The translations under genes and the position numbers were made by a program. Positions 43,236-51,692 of a stretch of DNA of 64,000 nt are shown one piece after another. The notes below the pieces were generated by a model. It was not told the DNA's origin. It saw only the letters and a program-made list of their open reading frames with translations, and did not search any database. Origin of the DNA: Candidatus Binatia bacterium (lineage in GTDB: Bacteria > Desulfobacterota > Binatia > HRBIN30 > BPIQ01); NCBI GenBank assembly GCA_026004195.1, contig BPIQ01000001.1:1602311-1666310 (forward strand), read 5' to 3'. Position 1 is the stretch's first letter; each line of letters starts with the position of its first letter.

Positions 43236-45579
43236 GCGGGACGGGCCCGATCTCGACGACGGTCACCCCCGGACCCCCTTCGGAAGCGTCGGCGGGCCGG
43301 TAACGGCCGCAGTAAGGCGAGGCTTCGAGGTAGGCGTGGATCGCTCGGCGGAGGGCGCCGCTTCCCACGCCGTGAACGACGCGAACCGAGTCGTGCCCGG
43401 CTAGAGCCGCCCGGTCGAGAAACGTCTCGAGCCGTTCGATGGCTTCCCGCGCCCGGAGTCCCACGAGCATGATCTCGGTGGGAGCGTCCGGCGGGGGCGT
43501 CCGCACGGGCGCCTCCGGAGCCTTCCGCTCGCCGGACGAAGGGCGCAGGCGGGAAAGCGGCACCTCGATTCGCATGGCTCCGCGCCGCACCCAGGCTTTT
43601 TCCCCCGCTACGCTCACCAGCTCGCCGCGAAACCCGCCGTCCAGGAGCTCGACGGTCATTCCCTTCTCGAGCCGGGGACGAGGCAGGGGACCCCGGGCCT
43701 CCTCGTGCTCCGTCTCGCGCCGAATCCGGGCCCGGCTCTTCTCGACGAAACGTTCGAGCTCGGCCCGTCCGGCCTCGCCCGTCCGGATCTTCTCGAGAAG
43801 GCCGCGCGCCTCGGCACGGAGCTGTCCGAGGAACTCCGCGAGCCGATGCCGCTCCTCCTGCCGGACCTCTCGCTTCCTCTTCTCGAGTTCCCCGAGAAGG
43901 TCCGCGAGCTCGGCCTCCCTCCTCCGCAGGAACTCCTCCCGTTCGGCCAGCGAGGCTTCGCGCGCCCGGAGGTCGGCGGCCCGAGCCTCGTAGCCCCTCC
44001 GGAACTCCTCGAGTCTGGCACGAGCCGCGTCGACTTCCCGCTCGCTGCCCGACGACGTACGCCGGGCGGCCTCGACCACTTCGGAGGGGAGCCCGAGCTT
44101 TTCGGCCACGAGCAGCCCGAAGCTTTCGCCCGGCGAACCGTACACGAGCCGGTAGCGGGGCACGAGTGCACGAGGGTCGAATTCCACCGCCGCAACCGAC
44201 CAGTCCTCGCGTGCCAGCGCCCGTACCTTCACTTCCCGGTGGTGCGTCGTGGCCAGCACGCACGCTCCCCTCCCGACGAGCGTCTCGAGGAGGGCCGTGG
44301 CAAGCTTCGCGCCTTCCTCGGGATCGGTTCCTACGCCGGGCTCGTCGAGAAGGACGAGAGCAGGAGGTTCGAGGTCGTCGAAAATGCCCCGCAGGTTCGC
44401 GACGTGGGCCGAGAACGTGGACAGGTTTCGCTCGAGACTCTGCTCGTCGCCGATGTCGACGAAGATCCCCCGCCACACCGGAACTTCGCTCCCGGGCTCG
44501 GCGGGCACGAGGAGACCCGTCTGCGCCATGAGGCTCGCGAGACCCGCGGTCTTGAGCGCCGCCGTCTTCCCGCCCGTGTTGGGTCCCGTGAGGACGAGCG
44601 CCCGTTTCCCCTCGGGCAAAAGGAGGTCGACGGGTACGACGGGGCGGCTGTCCTCGAGAAGCGGGTGGCGAGCGCCTCGCAGCGAGAGGCTCGCGCCGAG
44701 CTTCGGCCGCGTGCAGCGGTGACGCTCCGCGAAGCGGGCCCGGGCCACCAGGACGTCGAACTCCACGGCCGCCTCGAAGCTCTCGCGGATCTCGGGGAGC
44801 CGCGAGCGTACGAGGTCCGAAAGGTCGGCGAGGATTTTCCGCACGACACGTTCTTCTTCCCGCACGCCCATGAGCAGCGCGTTGTTGAGCTCGACGGCGA
44901 AAAGGGGCTCGAGAAAAAGCGTCTCGCCCGACGCGGAACGGTCCTGCACGATTCCCTGCAGCTTCTGTGCGTAGTGCGGCCGAACCGGGACGACGAACCG
45001 GTTGTTGCGTATCGTGACGTAGGGCTCCGCGATCACGTCCGAGAGCGAGGCCCGGTGGACCAGACGCTCGAGCCTCCGCGTGATTTCGTCCCGGAGACTC
45101 CGGAGCGAGGACCGGATGTTCGCGAGTTCCTCGCTCGCTTCGTCTCGCACGGCACCTTCCTCGTCCAGGGACCGTTCCAGGACCTCCCGGAGTTCCGGGA
45201 GCGGGTGGAGCCGGTCCGCCCGGTGCACGAGTACTCCGTCTCGGGGCGCGCGTGCCCGGAGGAACGAGCGAAGCCGTGCCGTGATCTCGAGGAGTTTTCG
45301 GACGTCGACGAGCGACCGGCCGTCGAGCACGAAACCCCCGTGGCTCGCCCGCGCGAGCACGCTCTCGAGGTCGGGCACGTCCGTGGGCGGCAGCGTACCC
45401 TCCCGCTCGAGAAGCCGCAGACACTCTTCGGTTTCTTCGAGCCTGCGCTCGACCTCGGACGGCTCGGTCGACGGGCGCAAGGCACGGCAGGCGCGCACGC
45501 CGGCCGGGGACCGGGCGAAACCCGAGAGGCGCTCGAGCAAAGCCGGAAATTCGAGCGCGTCGAGGTCGTGCTGCCGCAC
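43228..45579 (-). CDS. mutS2: Endonuclease MutS2 (MutS-II)
   Basis: 783 residues from GTG 45579 (RQHDLDALEFPALLERLSGFA...). Core/lever region to about 320, then ATPase with Walker A GPNTGGKTAALKT near 340, LVLLDEPGVGTDPEEGA (Walker B) and ATTHHREVK. A coiled-coil region (510-640) leads to a C-terminal Smr nuclease domain with GLRAREAIERLETFLDRA and HGVGSGALRRAIHAYL. Known to resolve or suppress recombination and, in some bacteria, rescue collided ribosomes. It lacks the mismatch-recognition domain of MutS1. An ATG-initiated start was not found near the conserved N-terminus. Confidence 0.93.
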   Translation of the reverse strand: MRQHDLDALEFPALLERLSGFARSPAGVRACRALRPSTEPSEVERRLEETEECLRLLEREGTLPPTDVPDLESVLARASHGGFVLDGRSLVDVRKLLEITARLRSFLRARAPRDGVLVHRADRLHPLPELREVLERSLDEEGAVRDEASEELANIRSSLRSLRDEITRRLERLVHRASLSDVIAEPYVTIRNNRFVVPVRPHYAQKLQGIVQDRSASGETLFLEPLFAVELNNALLMGVREEERVVRKILADLSDLVRSRLPEIRESFEAAVEFDVLVARARFAERHRCTRPKLGASLSLRGARHPLLEDSRPVVPVDLLLPEGKRALVLTGPNTGGKTAALKTAGLASLMAQTGLLVPAEPGSEVPVWRGIFVDIGDEQSLERNLSTFSAHVANLRGIFDDLEPPALVLLDEPGVGTDPEEGAKLATALLETLVGRGACVLATTHHREVKVRALAREDWSVAAVEFDPRALVPRYRLVYGSPGESFGLLVAEKLGLPSEVVEAARRTSSGSEREVDAARARLEEFRRGYEARAADLRAREASLAEREEFLRRREAELADLLGELEKRKREVRQEERHRLAEFLGQLRAEARGLLEKIRTGEAGRAELERFVEKSRARIRRETEHEEARGPLPRPRLEKGMTVELLDGGFRGELVSVAGEKAWVRRGAMRIEVPLSRLRPSSGERKAPEAPVRTPPPDAPTEIMLVGLRAREAIERLETFLDRAALAGHDSVRVVHGVGSGALRRAIHAYLEASPYCGRYRPADASEGGPGVTVVEIGPVPPR

Positions 45580-45663
45580 GAAGGTCGAGTATGGTCGAGA
45601 CCTCGCGTACCGGCAAGCCGCGAGTTCGTTGCGCCTCCCGGAGGGATTGGCTAGGTAAGCGGC

Positions 45664-46452
45664 ATGCGCCGGGCTCGGATCCGTCGTCGACTTTGGCTTT
45701 ACGTCTGGCTCTGGCTCGCGGTACCCCCCGCTTTCGGCTTCGACGAAGAGAAGCTCCTCGACCTCACCTACCCGTTCGACGAAAACACGGTCTACTGGCC
45801 CACCTCGCTTCCCTTCCGGCTCGAGACCGTCCACGAAGGGAAGACGGCCGGAGGTTTCTACTACGCCGCGAAGAACTTCTGTGCCGCGGAGCACGGCGGC
45901 ACGCACATGGACGCGCCGGCGCATTTCGCCCGTGGCAAGCGTACAGCGGGTGAGATCCCGCTCCGTCTTCTCGTGGGCCCGGCGGTCGTCGTCGACGTGA
46001 GGAAAAAGGCCGAGGAGAACCCGGACTACGCTCTCCGGGTCGAAGACCTCCTCGGCTGGGAGGAACAGCACGGCCGCATCCCCCGCGGAGCCGTGGTCCT
46101 TCTCTCGAGTGGGTGGGGAAGCCGCTGGCCCGACCGGGCGCGCTACCTCGGCAGCGCCGAGCCCGGCGACACGAAAAACCTCCACTTTCCGGGGTTTTCG
46201 GTCGAAGCCGCGCGCTGGCTCGTCCGGGAGCGCGACATCGACGCGGTCGGGGTCGATACGGCGAGCGTCGACCCGGGACCCTCGCGCGACTTCCCGGCGC
46301 ACCGCGTGTTCGCCGAAGCCGAAAAGCCCGTCTTCGAGAACGTGGCCAATGTGGACCGGCTACCTCCGCGGGGAGCGCTCTTTCTGGCTTTCCCGATGAA
46401 GATCCGGGAAGGTACGGGAGCACCCGCACGGATCGTCGCCCTCCTTCCTTGA
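45664..46452 (+). CDS. Secreted cyclase/kynurenine formamidase-like metal hydrolase
   Basis: 262 residues from ATG 45664. A signal peptide ends near PAFGF at 22-26. The cyclase-family metal motif HGGTHMDAPAHF at 77-88 is complete, with further metal ligands expected in AVGVDTASVDPG. Members hydrolyse N-formylkynurenine or cyclic amides/lactones, usually in the cytoplasm, so an exported version is worth noting. Starts 84 bp from the divergent mutS2 start; 16 bp before the DUF1573 lipoprotein gene. Confidence 0.88.
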   Translation: MRRARIRRRLWLYVWLWLAVPPAFGFDEEKLLDLTYPFDENTVYWPTSLPFRLETVHEGKTAGGFYYAAKNFCAAEHGGTHMDAPAHFARGKRTAGEIPLRLLVGPAVVVDVRKKAEENPDYALRVEDLLGWEEQHGRIPRGAVVLLSSGWGSRWPDRARYLGSAEPGDTKNLHFPGFSVEAARWLVRERDIDAVGVDTASVDPGPSRDFPAHRVFAEAEKPVFENVANVDRLPPRGALFLAFPMKIREGTGAPARIVALLP

Positions 46453-46468
46453 GCCCGCCCGACCTTCT

Positions 46469-47161
46469 ATGCGGCGGTCCTGCCCCCTCCTCCGCGCTGC
46501 CCTCGTTCTCTGCGCCTGCGCGGCTTGCACGACGAGTCCGGCTCGAGGTCCCCGGTGGTCTCTCGCCGGACCGGCACGGTACGACGCGGGAGCAGCCGAA
46601 CGAGGTGCGCGGGTAGGGGCTTCGTTCCCCTTCCGGAACACCGGCGGCATGCCTCTGGTCGTCTACGAGATCCGGACGGCGCGGGACTGTAGAGCCTTCG
46701 TCCATCCCGGCCGAGCGATCCCGCCGGGAGGGAACGGTGCCGTGGTGGCATGGTGCGACACGAGCTTCGCCGCAGGACGCTTCGAACGGAAGGTGACCGT
46801 GTACTCGAGCGACCCCACGCACGAAAGGGTCGTGCTCGCCCTGCGGGCGGAGGTCGCAGCCCGTGTTTTCGCCGAGCCTCCGGAGGTGTACGCGGGTTTC
46901 CTCGGCCCCGGGGACGAGGTTCCACGGAAGATCTCCCTTCGCTCCGCCTCGCCCGATGCCGCCGTCACGAAAGTCCGCAGCTCCGGGGCCGTGCTCGAGC
47001 CCCGACTCGAAGACGGTCCGAAAGGACCGCAGGTCGTCCTGCGCGTGCGCCCGGAGGCTCGGGCAGGAGATTTCGAGGAGACGGTCGTCGTGGAGTGGAC
47101 GGGAGGCCTCGTCCTCCGGGTGCCCGTCGTCGGTACGGTCCGAAACGGAGAAAAGCCGTGA
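46469..47161 (+). CDS. DUF1573-domain lipoprotein
   Basis: 230 residues from ATG 46469. Signal peptide with a lipobox near CACAAC (Cys20 likely lipidated). Two Ig-like DUF1573 units: the first has GARVGASFPFRNTGGMPLVVYEIRTARDCRAF and VTVYSSDPTHERVVLALRAEV, the second covers about 145-228. This family is typical of ASH/HYDIN-like beta-sandwiches in envelope proteins; function unknown. The stop overlaps the GTG of the PfkB gene. Confidence 0.78.
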   Translation: MRRSCPLLRAALVLCACAACTTSPARGPRWSLAGPARYDAGAAERGARVGASFPFRNTGGMPLVVYEIRTARDCRAFVHPGRAIPPGGNGAVVAWCDTSFAAGRFERKVTVYSSDPTHERVVLALRAEVAARVFAEPPEVYAGFLGPGDEVPRKISLRSASPDAAVTKVRSSGAVLEPRLEDGPKGPQVVLRVRPEARAGDFEETVVVEWTGGLVLRVPVVGTVRNGEKP

Positions 47162-48096
47162 GAGGTGCCGAGAAAACGCTCGACGTACTCGGAGTCGGGG
47201 GGAACACGCTCGACCACCTCTGCGTCGTTCGGGGTCCCGTGCCACCGGACGCGAAGTCCCGCCTTCTCCGCCTCGAAAGACAGCCCGGCGGACAGGTCCC
47301 GACGGCCCTCGTGGCGCTCCGGCGCTGGGGGCTGCGGACGGCTTACCTCGGAAGCTTCGGAGACGACGAAGCGGGCCGCATCTCGCTCGAGTCGCTCCGG
47401 TCCGAGGGGGTCGAAGTCGGAATACCCCTCGTCCGCAAAGGCGTGCGGAATCAGGAGTCGATCATCCTGGTCGACGCGGTCACGGGACAGAGGACGGTCC
47501 TCTGGAACCGTCCGGGCGAGCTGGGGCTCCGGGTGCACGAGCTATCGAGGGAGACCGTCTCTTCCGCCCGGCTTCTCCTGCTCGACGGCTACGACTCCGA
47601 GGTGGCCCTCGAGGCGGCCTCCTGGGCCAGAGAAAGCGGAACTCTCGTCATGGTGGACCTGGACGTCCCCGACTCGAAGACCGAGGAGTTGCTGCGGCGG
47701 ACGGACCTGGCCGTCGTCTCCCGGGAATTCCTCGAGCGGTTCGCGGACACACGAGACCTTCGCACGGCTCTCCGGCGGATCGCGCGGCTCGGGCCCCCGG
47801 TCGCCGCCGTGACGCTCGGTGCCGGCGGCAGTCTCGCGCTCGCCGAAGGGCATTTTCTTTTCGTGCCTGCGCTCCGCGAGCGCGTCGTGGACTCGACGGG
47901 AGCGGGCGACGTTTTCCATGCGGGCTGTGCCTACGGGGTGCTCGCCGGCTGGACGCTCGCCGAAACGTTGCGCTTTGCGAACGCAGCAGCGGCCCTTGCG
48001 TGCCGGCGGCTCGGAGCTCGTGCCGGAATTCCTTCCCTCGAAGAAGCGAAATCGCGGGCAGGCCTCTCGCTCGACTCGGGCGCGAAAGGTTGGTAA
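47158..48096 (+). CDS. PfkB-family carbohydrate kinase
   Basis: 312 residues from GTG 47158. N-terminal DVLGVGGNTLDHLCVV, substrate lid PGGQVPTALVALRRWGLRTAYLGSFGDDEAGR and the C-terminal anion hole/catalytic motif DSTGAGDVFHAGCAYGV with the base Asp near residue 250. Ribokinase-like fold; substrate could be ribose, fructose-1-P, adenosine or others. Cytoplasmic. Overlaps the DUF1573 gene by 4 bases and is 44 bp from infA. Confidence 0.87.
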   Translation: MRGAEKTLDVLGVGGNTLDHLCVVRGPVPPDAKSRLLRLERQPGGQVPTALVALRRWGLRTAYLGSFGDDEAGRISLESLRSEGVEVGIPLVRKGVRNQESIILVDAVTGQRTVLWNRPGELGLRVHELSRETVSSARLLLLDGYDSEVALEAASWARESGTLVMVDLDVPDSKTEELLRRTDLAVVSREFLERFADTRDLRTALRRIARLGPPVAAVTLGAGGSLALAEGHFLFVPALRERVVDSTGAGDVFHAGCAYGVLAGWTLAETLRFANAAAALACRRLGARAGIPSLEEAKSRAGLSLDSGAKGW

Positions 48097-48140
48097 TTTA
48101 TCGCGTTGATCCGAAAAATTTCCCGTTTTTTCGAGTTGTT

Positions 48141-48356
48141 ATGGCCAGAGACGACCTGATCGAAATCGGCGGAACCGTCACCGAAGTCATGGCGGGCGGG
48201 CACTTCCGTGTAAAAGGCGACAACGGGCAGGAATACATCGCCCGGATCGGGGGCCGCATGCGCCGGATGCACATCCGCGTGATCCCGGGCGACCACGTCA
48301 CCGTGGCCGTGTCCCCGTACGACCCGACGCACGGTCTGATCGTTTATCGCAACTAG
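48141..48356 (+). CDS. infA: Translation initiation factor IF-1
   Basis: 71 residues from ATG 48141. OB-fold protein matching IF-1 end to end: DDLIEIGGTVTEVMAGGHFRV, then GDNGQEYIARIGGRMRR and RVIPGDHVTVAVSPYDPTHGLIVYRN. Binds the ribosomal A site during initiation. The leader 48090-48140 is the most A/T-rich stretch nearby and carries no clear Shine-Dalgarno just before the ATG, unlike most genes here. Usually found among ribosomal protein genes; here it is isolated after a sugar kinase, which suggests a second infA copy or a moved gene. Confidence 0.93.
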   Translation: MARDDLIEIGGTVTEVMAGGHFRVKGDNGQEYIARIGGRMRRMHIRVIPGDHVTVAVSPYDPTHGLIVYRN

Positions 48357-48670
48357 GAGGGGCCCTGACGCGCCCTTGGCCGAGCCCGCAAAGGCCCGCC
48401 GCGGCGCAACGCCGCGGGCGGCCCGTGTGTGCCCGCCGACCGAGGAGCGGCTCCTCGTCTTCGTCGAGCGGCTCGCCCGTGTAACCGCAGACCCCCGTCC
48501 GCGGAGAGTCGACGACCGGCAAAACGGCCCCTTCGTGCTTCGGGTCGTCCTCGGAGGAGTGCTCCGCACAGAAAAACGGACTGCCAGCGTCCGAGTCGTA
48601 GAGACAGGAAGGACACACGCGGGTGGCAGGAGCCCGCAGATCCTGCAAAGCCAAAGGGGGGTTCGGTCAT
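48298..48670 (-). CDS. Small zinc-ribbon-like protein, possibly frameshifted
   Basis: Reading from TTG 48654 gives about 118 residues with CPSC, FFC and GVCGYTGE, a pattern like a zinc ribbon. ATG 48670 is a better start (MTEPP...) but is in another frame; removing one base from the six-C run (48656-48661 on the plus strand) joins it directly to the Cys-rich frame. So either there is a homopolymer length error or the gene is broken. The 3' part overlaps infA by 59 bases and its composition there looks less natural. Family not recognised. Confidence 0.4.
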
Positions 48671-48862
48671 GGCAGGGCGCCTGGCTAGGTGAAGGCAGCG
48701 CGGGTTCGAAAGGAGCCCGACCGCACGACTCCGAGCGGGAAATGCCACGCCCCGCTCACGGCGAAAGGTCGTGCAATGCCGGCGAGGGAACGAGAACCCG
48801 GCGACCGACCGAGAACGTAGTCCGTGGCGCCGCGCTTGCGCGCCGGGTCGTCTCGGAGTGAA

Positions 48863-49954
48863 ATGCCCTCTGTCGTGCGACGCCGCGGTACATCGCTTAT
48901 GCTCGCCTTCTGCCTTCCGCTCGCCGGTCTTTTTCTCCTGGGCTGTGGCGACTCCGATTCGCAAGGTACCTTCCTCCCCTGGGAAGAGCTCCGCAATCCC
49001 GTCCTCGCCCTTCCCGACCGCTCGCTCAAGGACGTCGCCGTGGCGTACGAGCCCTCGAGCGGCTGGTTCTACGTCTTCACCTCCACGCGCTTCGAGCCCA
49101 CGGACCCCGAGGCCGGGACCAAGGAAAAGAGCTTTTTTCGCACGCGGGACTTCCTCGAGTTCGAAGCCTTTTCCGACCCCGACCTGAACGGCCCCGGCTA
49201 CGGTCCCGGCTCCCCCGACCTCGTCCGCGTAGGGGACCTCTGGTACATGACGTTCCAGAGAAGCACGGCGAACGTTCCCTTCCTCGGCGCCGCGACACTC
49301 TGGGTGTCGACGTCCGAAGACCTGCGCGAGTGGTCGCCGCCGCGAGAGCTCGCCCCCGAGCTCCTCGACCCGACCCTGCGGAACATCGACGGCGCCCTGG
49401 CCGAAGAGGGAGGATACTTCTACCTCGGGTGGAAGAAAGTGCAGAGCTTCGTCGTGACTCGCTCCGTGGACCCGGTCCTCGACGGGCGGTGGCTACCCGA
49501 GCGTCCCGCCGTCGCCGGCGAAGAGGGGGAGTTCGCCGAGAACTTCCAGTTCATCGAGATCGACGGCACGTGGCGGCTTCTTGCGACGGGGCGCGACCCG
49601 GGGCCCTACCGCTGCGAGGAGCCGGCTTACGCAATCTACACCTGCGATCACGAACCCTTCCTCTACCGGATGGAAGGCGACGGCACGGAGCTCGAACACT
49701 GGACGCGCTGGGTGGAAAAAACCCACCTCGAGGTTCCGTTCGAGGAATGGAACACGGTCATGCACGCGAACTCGGCCTACCTGGCGGACTGGCGGCGGTA
49801 CGACGGTCACTTCTATCTCTTTTACGCGGGCTCGAGCGACGGGAAGAGCTTCGAGCTGCGAGGGCACGGCAAGATCGGGATGGCTCGGTCCCGAGACCTC
49901 GAGCACTGGGAGGTGCCGGGCGTCAAAAAGCCGGCCGACGAAGCTCCCTCCTGA
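48863..49954 (+). CDS. GH43-like five-bladed beta-propeller lipoprotein
   Basis: 363 residues from ATG 48863. Lipobox GLFLLGC near residue 27. Repeated blade motifs (AVAYEPSSGWFYVFTST, PDLVRVGDLWYMTFQRS, EEGGYFYLGWKKV, WRRYDGHFYLFYAGSSDGKSFELRG, MARSRDLEHW) fit glycosyl hydrolase families 43/32/62/68-type propellers. The three catalytic acids were not assigned, so enzyme activity is uncertain. Envelope-anchored, possibly polysaccharide-related. The 3' end overlaps the convergent CYTH gene by 32 bases. Confidence 0.8.
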   Translation: MPSVVRRRGTSLMLAFCLPLAGLFLLGCGDSDSQGTFLPWEELRNPVLALPDRSLKDVAVAYEPSSGWFYVFTSTRFEPTDPEAGTKEKSFFRTRDFLEFEAFSDPDLNGPGYGPGSPDLVRVGDLWYMTFQRSTANVPFLGAATLWVSTSEDLREWSPPRELAPELLDPTLRNIDGALAEEGGYFYLGWKKVQSFVVTRSVDPVLDGRWLPERPAVAGEEGEFAENFQFIEIDGTWRLLATGRDPGPYRCEEPAYAIYTCDHEPFLYRMEGDGTELEHWTRWVEKTHLEVPFEEWNTVMHANSAYLADWRRYDGHFYLFYAGSSDGKSFELRGHGKIGMARSRDLEHWEVPGVKKPADEAPS

Positions 49955-50666
49955 GAAGCTCGTAAGCGCGCGGCGGGAGAGGTCCGCGCAACCGGACTCC
50001 CTTTCCTTCGAGTCGCTCGAGAGCGAAGCCCGTGGCGAGCTTGCTGTAGGGCCAGGGCCGGAGCGCGTTTCCGTAACGGGCAAGAAGCCACGCTCGGAAC
50101 TCACCGAGTACGTCCGGCTCGGCCTTCTTTTCGACTTCGATCTCCCGGTGGACGACGGATCCGGAGCGAAGCCGGTACTCGACCTCGTCGAGGTCGAACT
50201 CCGCCACCCGCGTCGTTCCGAGGAACACTTCCCGGACGACCCTCTCGGTCCGCCGCTCCTGCACGACGACGAGCCCGAGTGCGAGAAGCGCCGCCCGGGG
50301 CCCCGCCGCCGCCCCGCCCGGCGGGCCGAGCCGTACGCCGCGTCTTGCGAGGCTTTCCCGGAACTTCCCGAGCGCACTTGGAGACCACGGGATCTCGAAC
50401 TCCTCCCGCTCGAGAATCGCCCGACCGCGCGAGCTTTCCCCGGCCTTCCACCCGAGGAACACCCTCCCCGTCGCGTGGCGGATCCGTACTCCCATGCCCC
50501 TCCGCGCGAGCTTCCGGTCGGGAAAGTCGAAGTAGAGGTCGCGGAGCACTTTTCTCCCGCGAGGGAAAAGCAGGAGGCGTCCCGCCCGGCGGAGACGGGC
50601 GAGAGAGGCACGCAGCGGTCCCGCCTCGGGTCCCACGAGCACGAGCTTGAGCTCGACCTCCGTCAA
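49923..50666 (-). CDS. CYTH-domain protein (triphosphate tunnel enzyme family)
   Basis: 247 residues from TTG 50666, opening EVELKLVLVG, the ExExK motif of the CYTH family; RDLYFDFPDRKLARRGMGVRIRHATGR and VAEFDLDEVEYRLRS, HREIEVEKK give further acidic/basic tunnel positions. The family hydrolyses inorganic triphosphate or thiamine triphosphate or cyclises ATP. Members of this size without the CHAD domain are usually triphosphatases. Divergent from pfkA by 47 bp. The start codon is unusual but places the motif at residue 2 as in homologues. Confidence 0.83.
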   Translation of the reverse strand: MTEVELKLVLVGPEAGPLRASLARLRRAGRLLLFPRGRKVLRDLYFDFPDRKLARRGMGVRIRHATGRVFLGWKAGESSRGRAILEREEFEIPWSPSALGKFRESLARRGVRLGPPGGAAAGPRAALLALGLVVVQERRTERVVREVFLGTTRVAEFDLDEVEYRLRSGSVVHREIEVEKKAEPDVLGEFRAWLLARYGNALRPWPYSKLATGFALERLEGKGVRLRGPLPPRAYELLRRELRRPAF

Positions 50667-50713
50667 CTCCGCACCCCTTTTCCCGAAAGCCCTTTTCTGA
50701 CAGCCTTTGCGCC

Positions 50714-51682
50714 GTGCGCAAAATCGGCGTTCTCTGTAGCGGCGGCGACGCGCCCGGAATGAACGCCGCCATCCGTGCCGTCGTCCGGCGCGCCGCGAGT
50801 CTCGAACTCGAGACCACGGGCATCCGGAACGGCTACGCCGGCCTTTTGCGGGGGGAGCTCGTACCGCTCGGGCCGCGCGACGTGGGGAACATCGTCCAGT
50901 TCGGCGGCACGATCCTCGGCACGGCGAGAAGCCGGGAGTTCTACCGGCCCGAAGGCCGCGCCCGGGCCGCGCAAGTGCTCCGGGAAGCGGGGATCGAGGG
51001 GCTCGTCGTGATCGGGGGGGACGGAAGTTACCGCGGCGCGCAGCTCCTGGCAGCCGAGCACGGGATCCACGTCGTCGGGATTCCCGGGACGATCGACAAC
51101 GACATCCCCGGCACGGACGCGACGATCGGTTTCGACACGGCCGTCAACACGGCACTCGACGCGATCGACCGGCTCCGGGACACGGCCGAGGCACTCGGGA
51201 GGCTTTTCTTCGTGGAGGTGATGGGGCGATCGACGGGGTTTCTCGCGGCCCACGTGGCGCTCGCCGGCGGTGCCGATCAGGTCCTGGTGCCGGAAGTGCC
51301 GACGGACATCGAAGCGCTTTGCCGGAGAATCCGCGACGAAGTCGGCAAGAAAAAGCGGAGCGCCATCGTCGTCGTGGCCGAAGGGGACGACGCGGGCGGC
51401 GCGGTCGACATCGCCCGCCGTATCAAGGACGACCTCTCGATCGACTCGCGGGTCTGCGTGCTGGGCCACATCCAGCGTGGCGGCAAGCCCACGGCCCGGG
51501 ACCGGATCCTGGCCGCGCGGCTCGGCGCGAGGGCGGTCGAAGCGCTCGCCGCGGGGAGGAGCGGCGTGGCGGTCGGCGAACGAAAGGGAGTCGTCGTGGA
51601 GGTTCCCTTCGACGAGGTCTTCCGGGAGCAAAAACCACTCGAGCTCGAGTTCGTCGACCTTGCCGAGAAGCTCTCGGGCTGA
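50714..51682 (+). CDS. pfkA: 6-phosphofructokinase, ATP-type
   Basis: 322 residues from GTG 50714. GVLCSGGDAPGMNAAIR at the start, VIGGDGSYRGAQ (a Gly after the Asp marks the ATP-type rather than PPi-type), the catalytic PGTIDNDIPGTD, VEVMGRSTGFLA and GHIQRGGKPTARDR. Phosphorylates fructose-6-phosphate in glycolysis; length fits the bacterial tetramer (about 320). Typically allosteric. Divergent from the CYTH gene and convergent with the dehalogenase gene by a 10-bp gap. Confidence 0.94.
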   Translation: MRKIGVLCSGGDAPGMNAAIRAVVRRAASLELETTGIRNGYAGLLRGELVPLGPRDVGNIVQFGGTILGTARSREFYRPEGRARAAQVLREAGIEGLVVIGGDGSYRGAQLLAAEHGIHVVGIPGTIDNDIPGTDATIGFDTAVNTALDAIDRLRDTAEALGRLFFVEVMGRSTGFLAAHVALAGGADQVLVPEVPTDIEALCRRIRDEVGKKKRSAIVVVAEGDDAGGAVDIARRIKDDLSIDSRVCVLGHIQRGGKPTARDRILAARLGARAVEALAAGRSGVAVGERKGVVVEVPFDEVFREQKPLELEFVDLAEKLSG

Positions 51683-51692
51683 GGGAAAGCCC

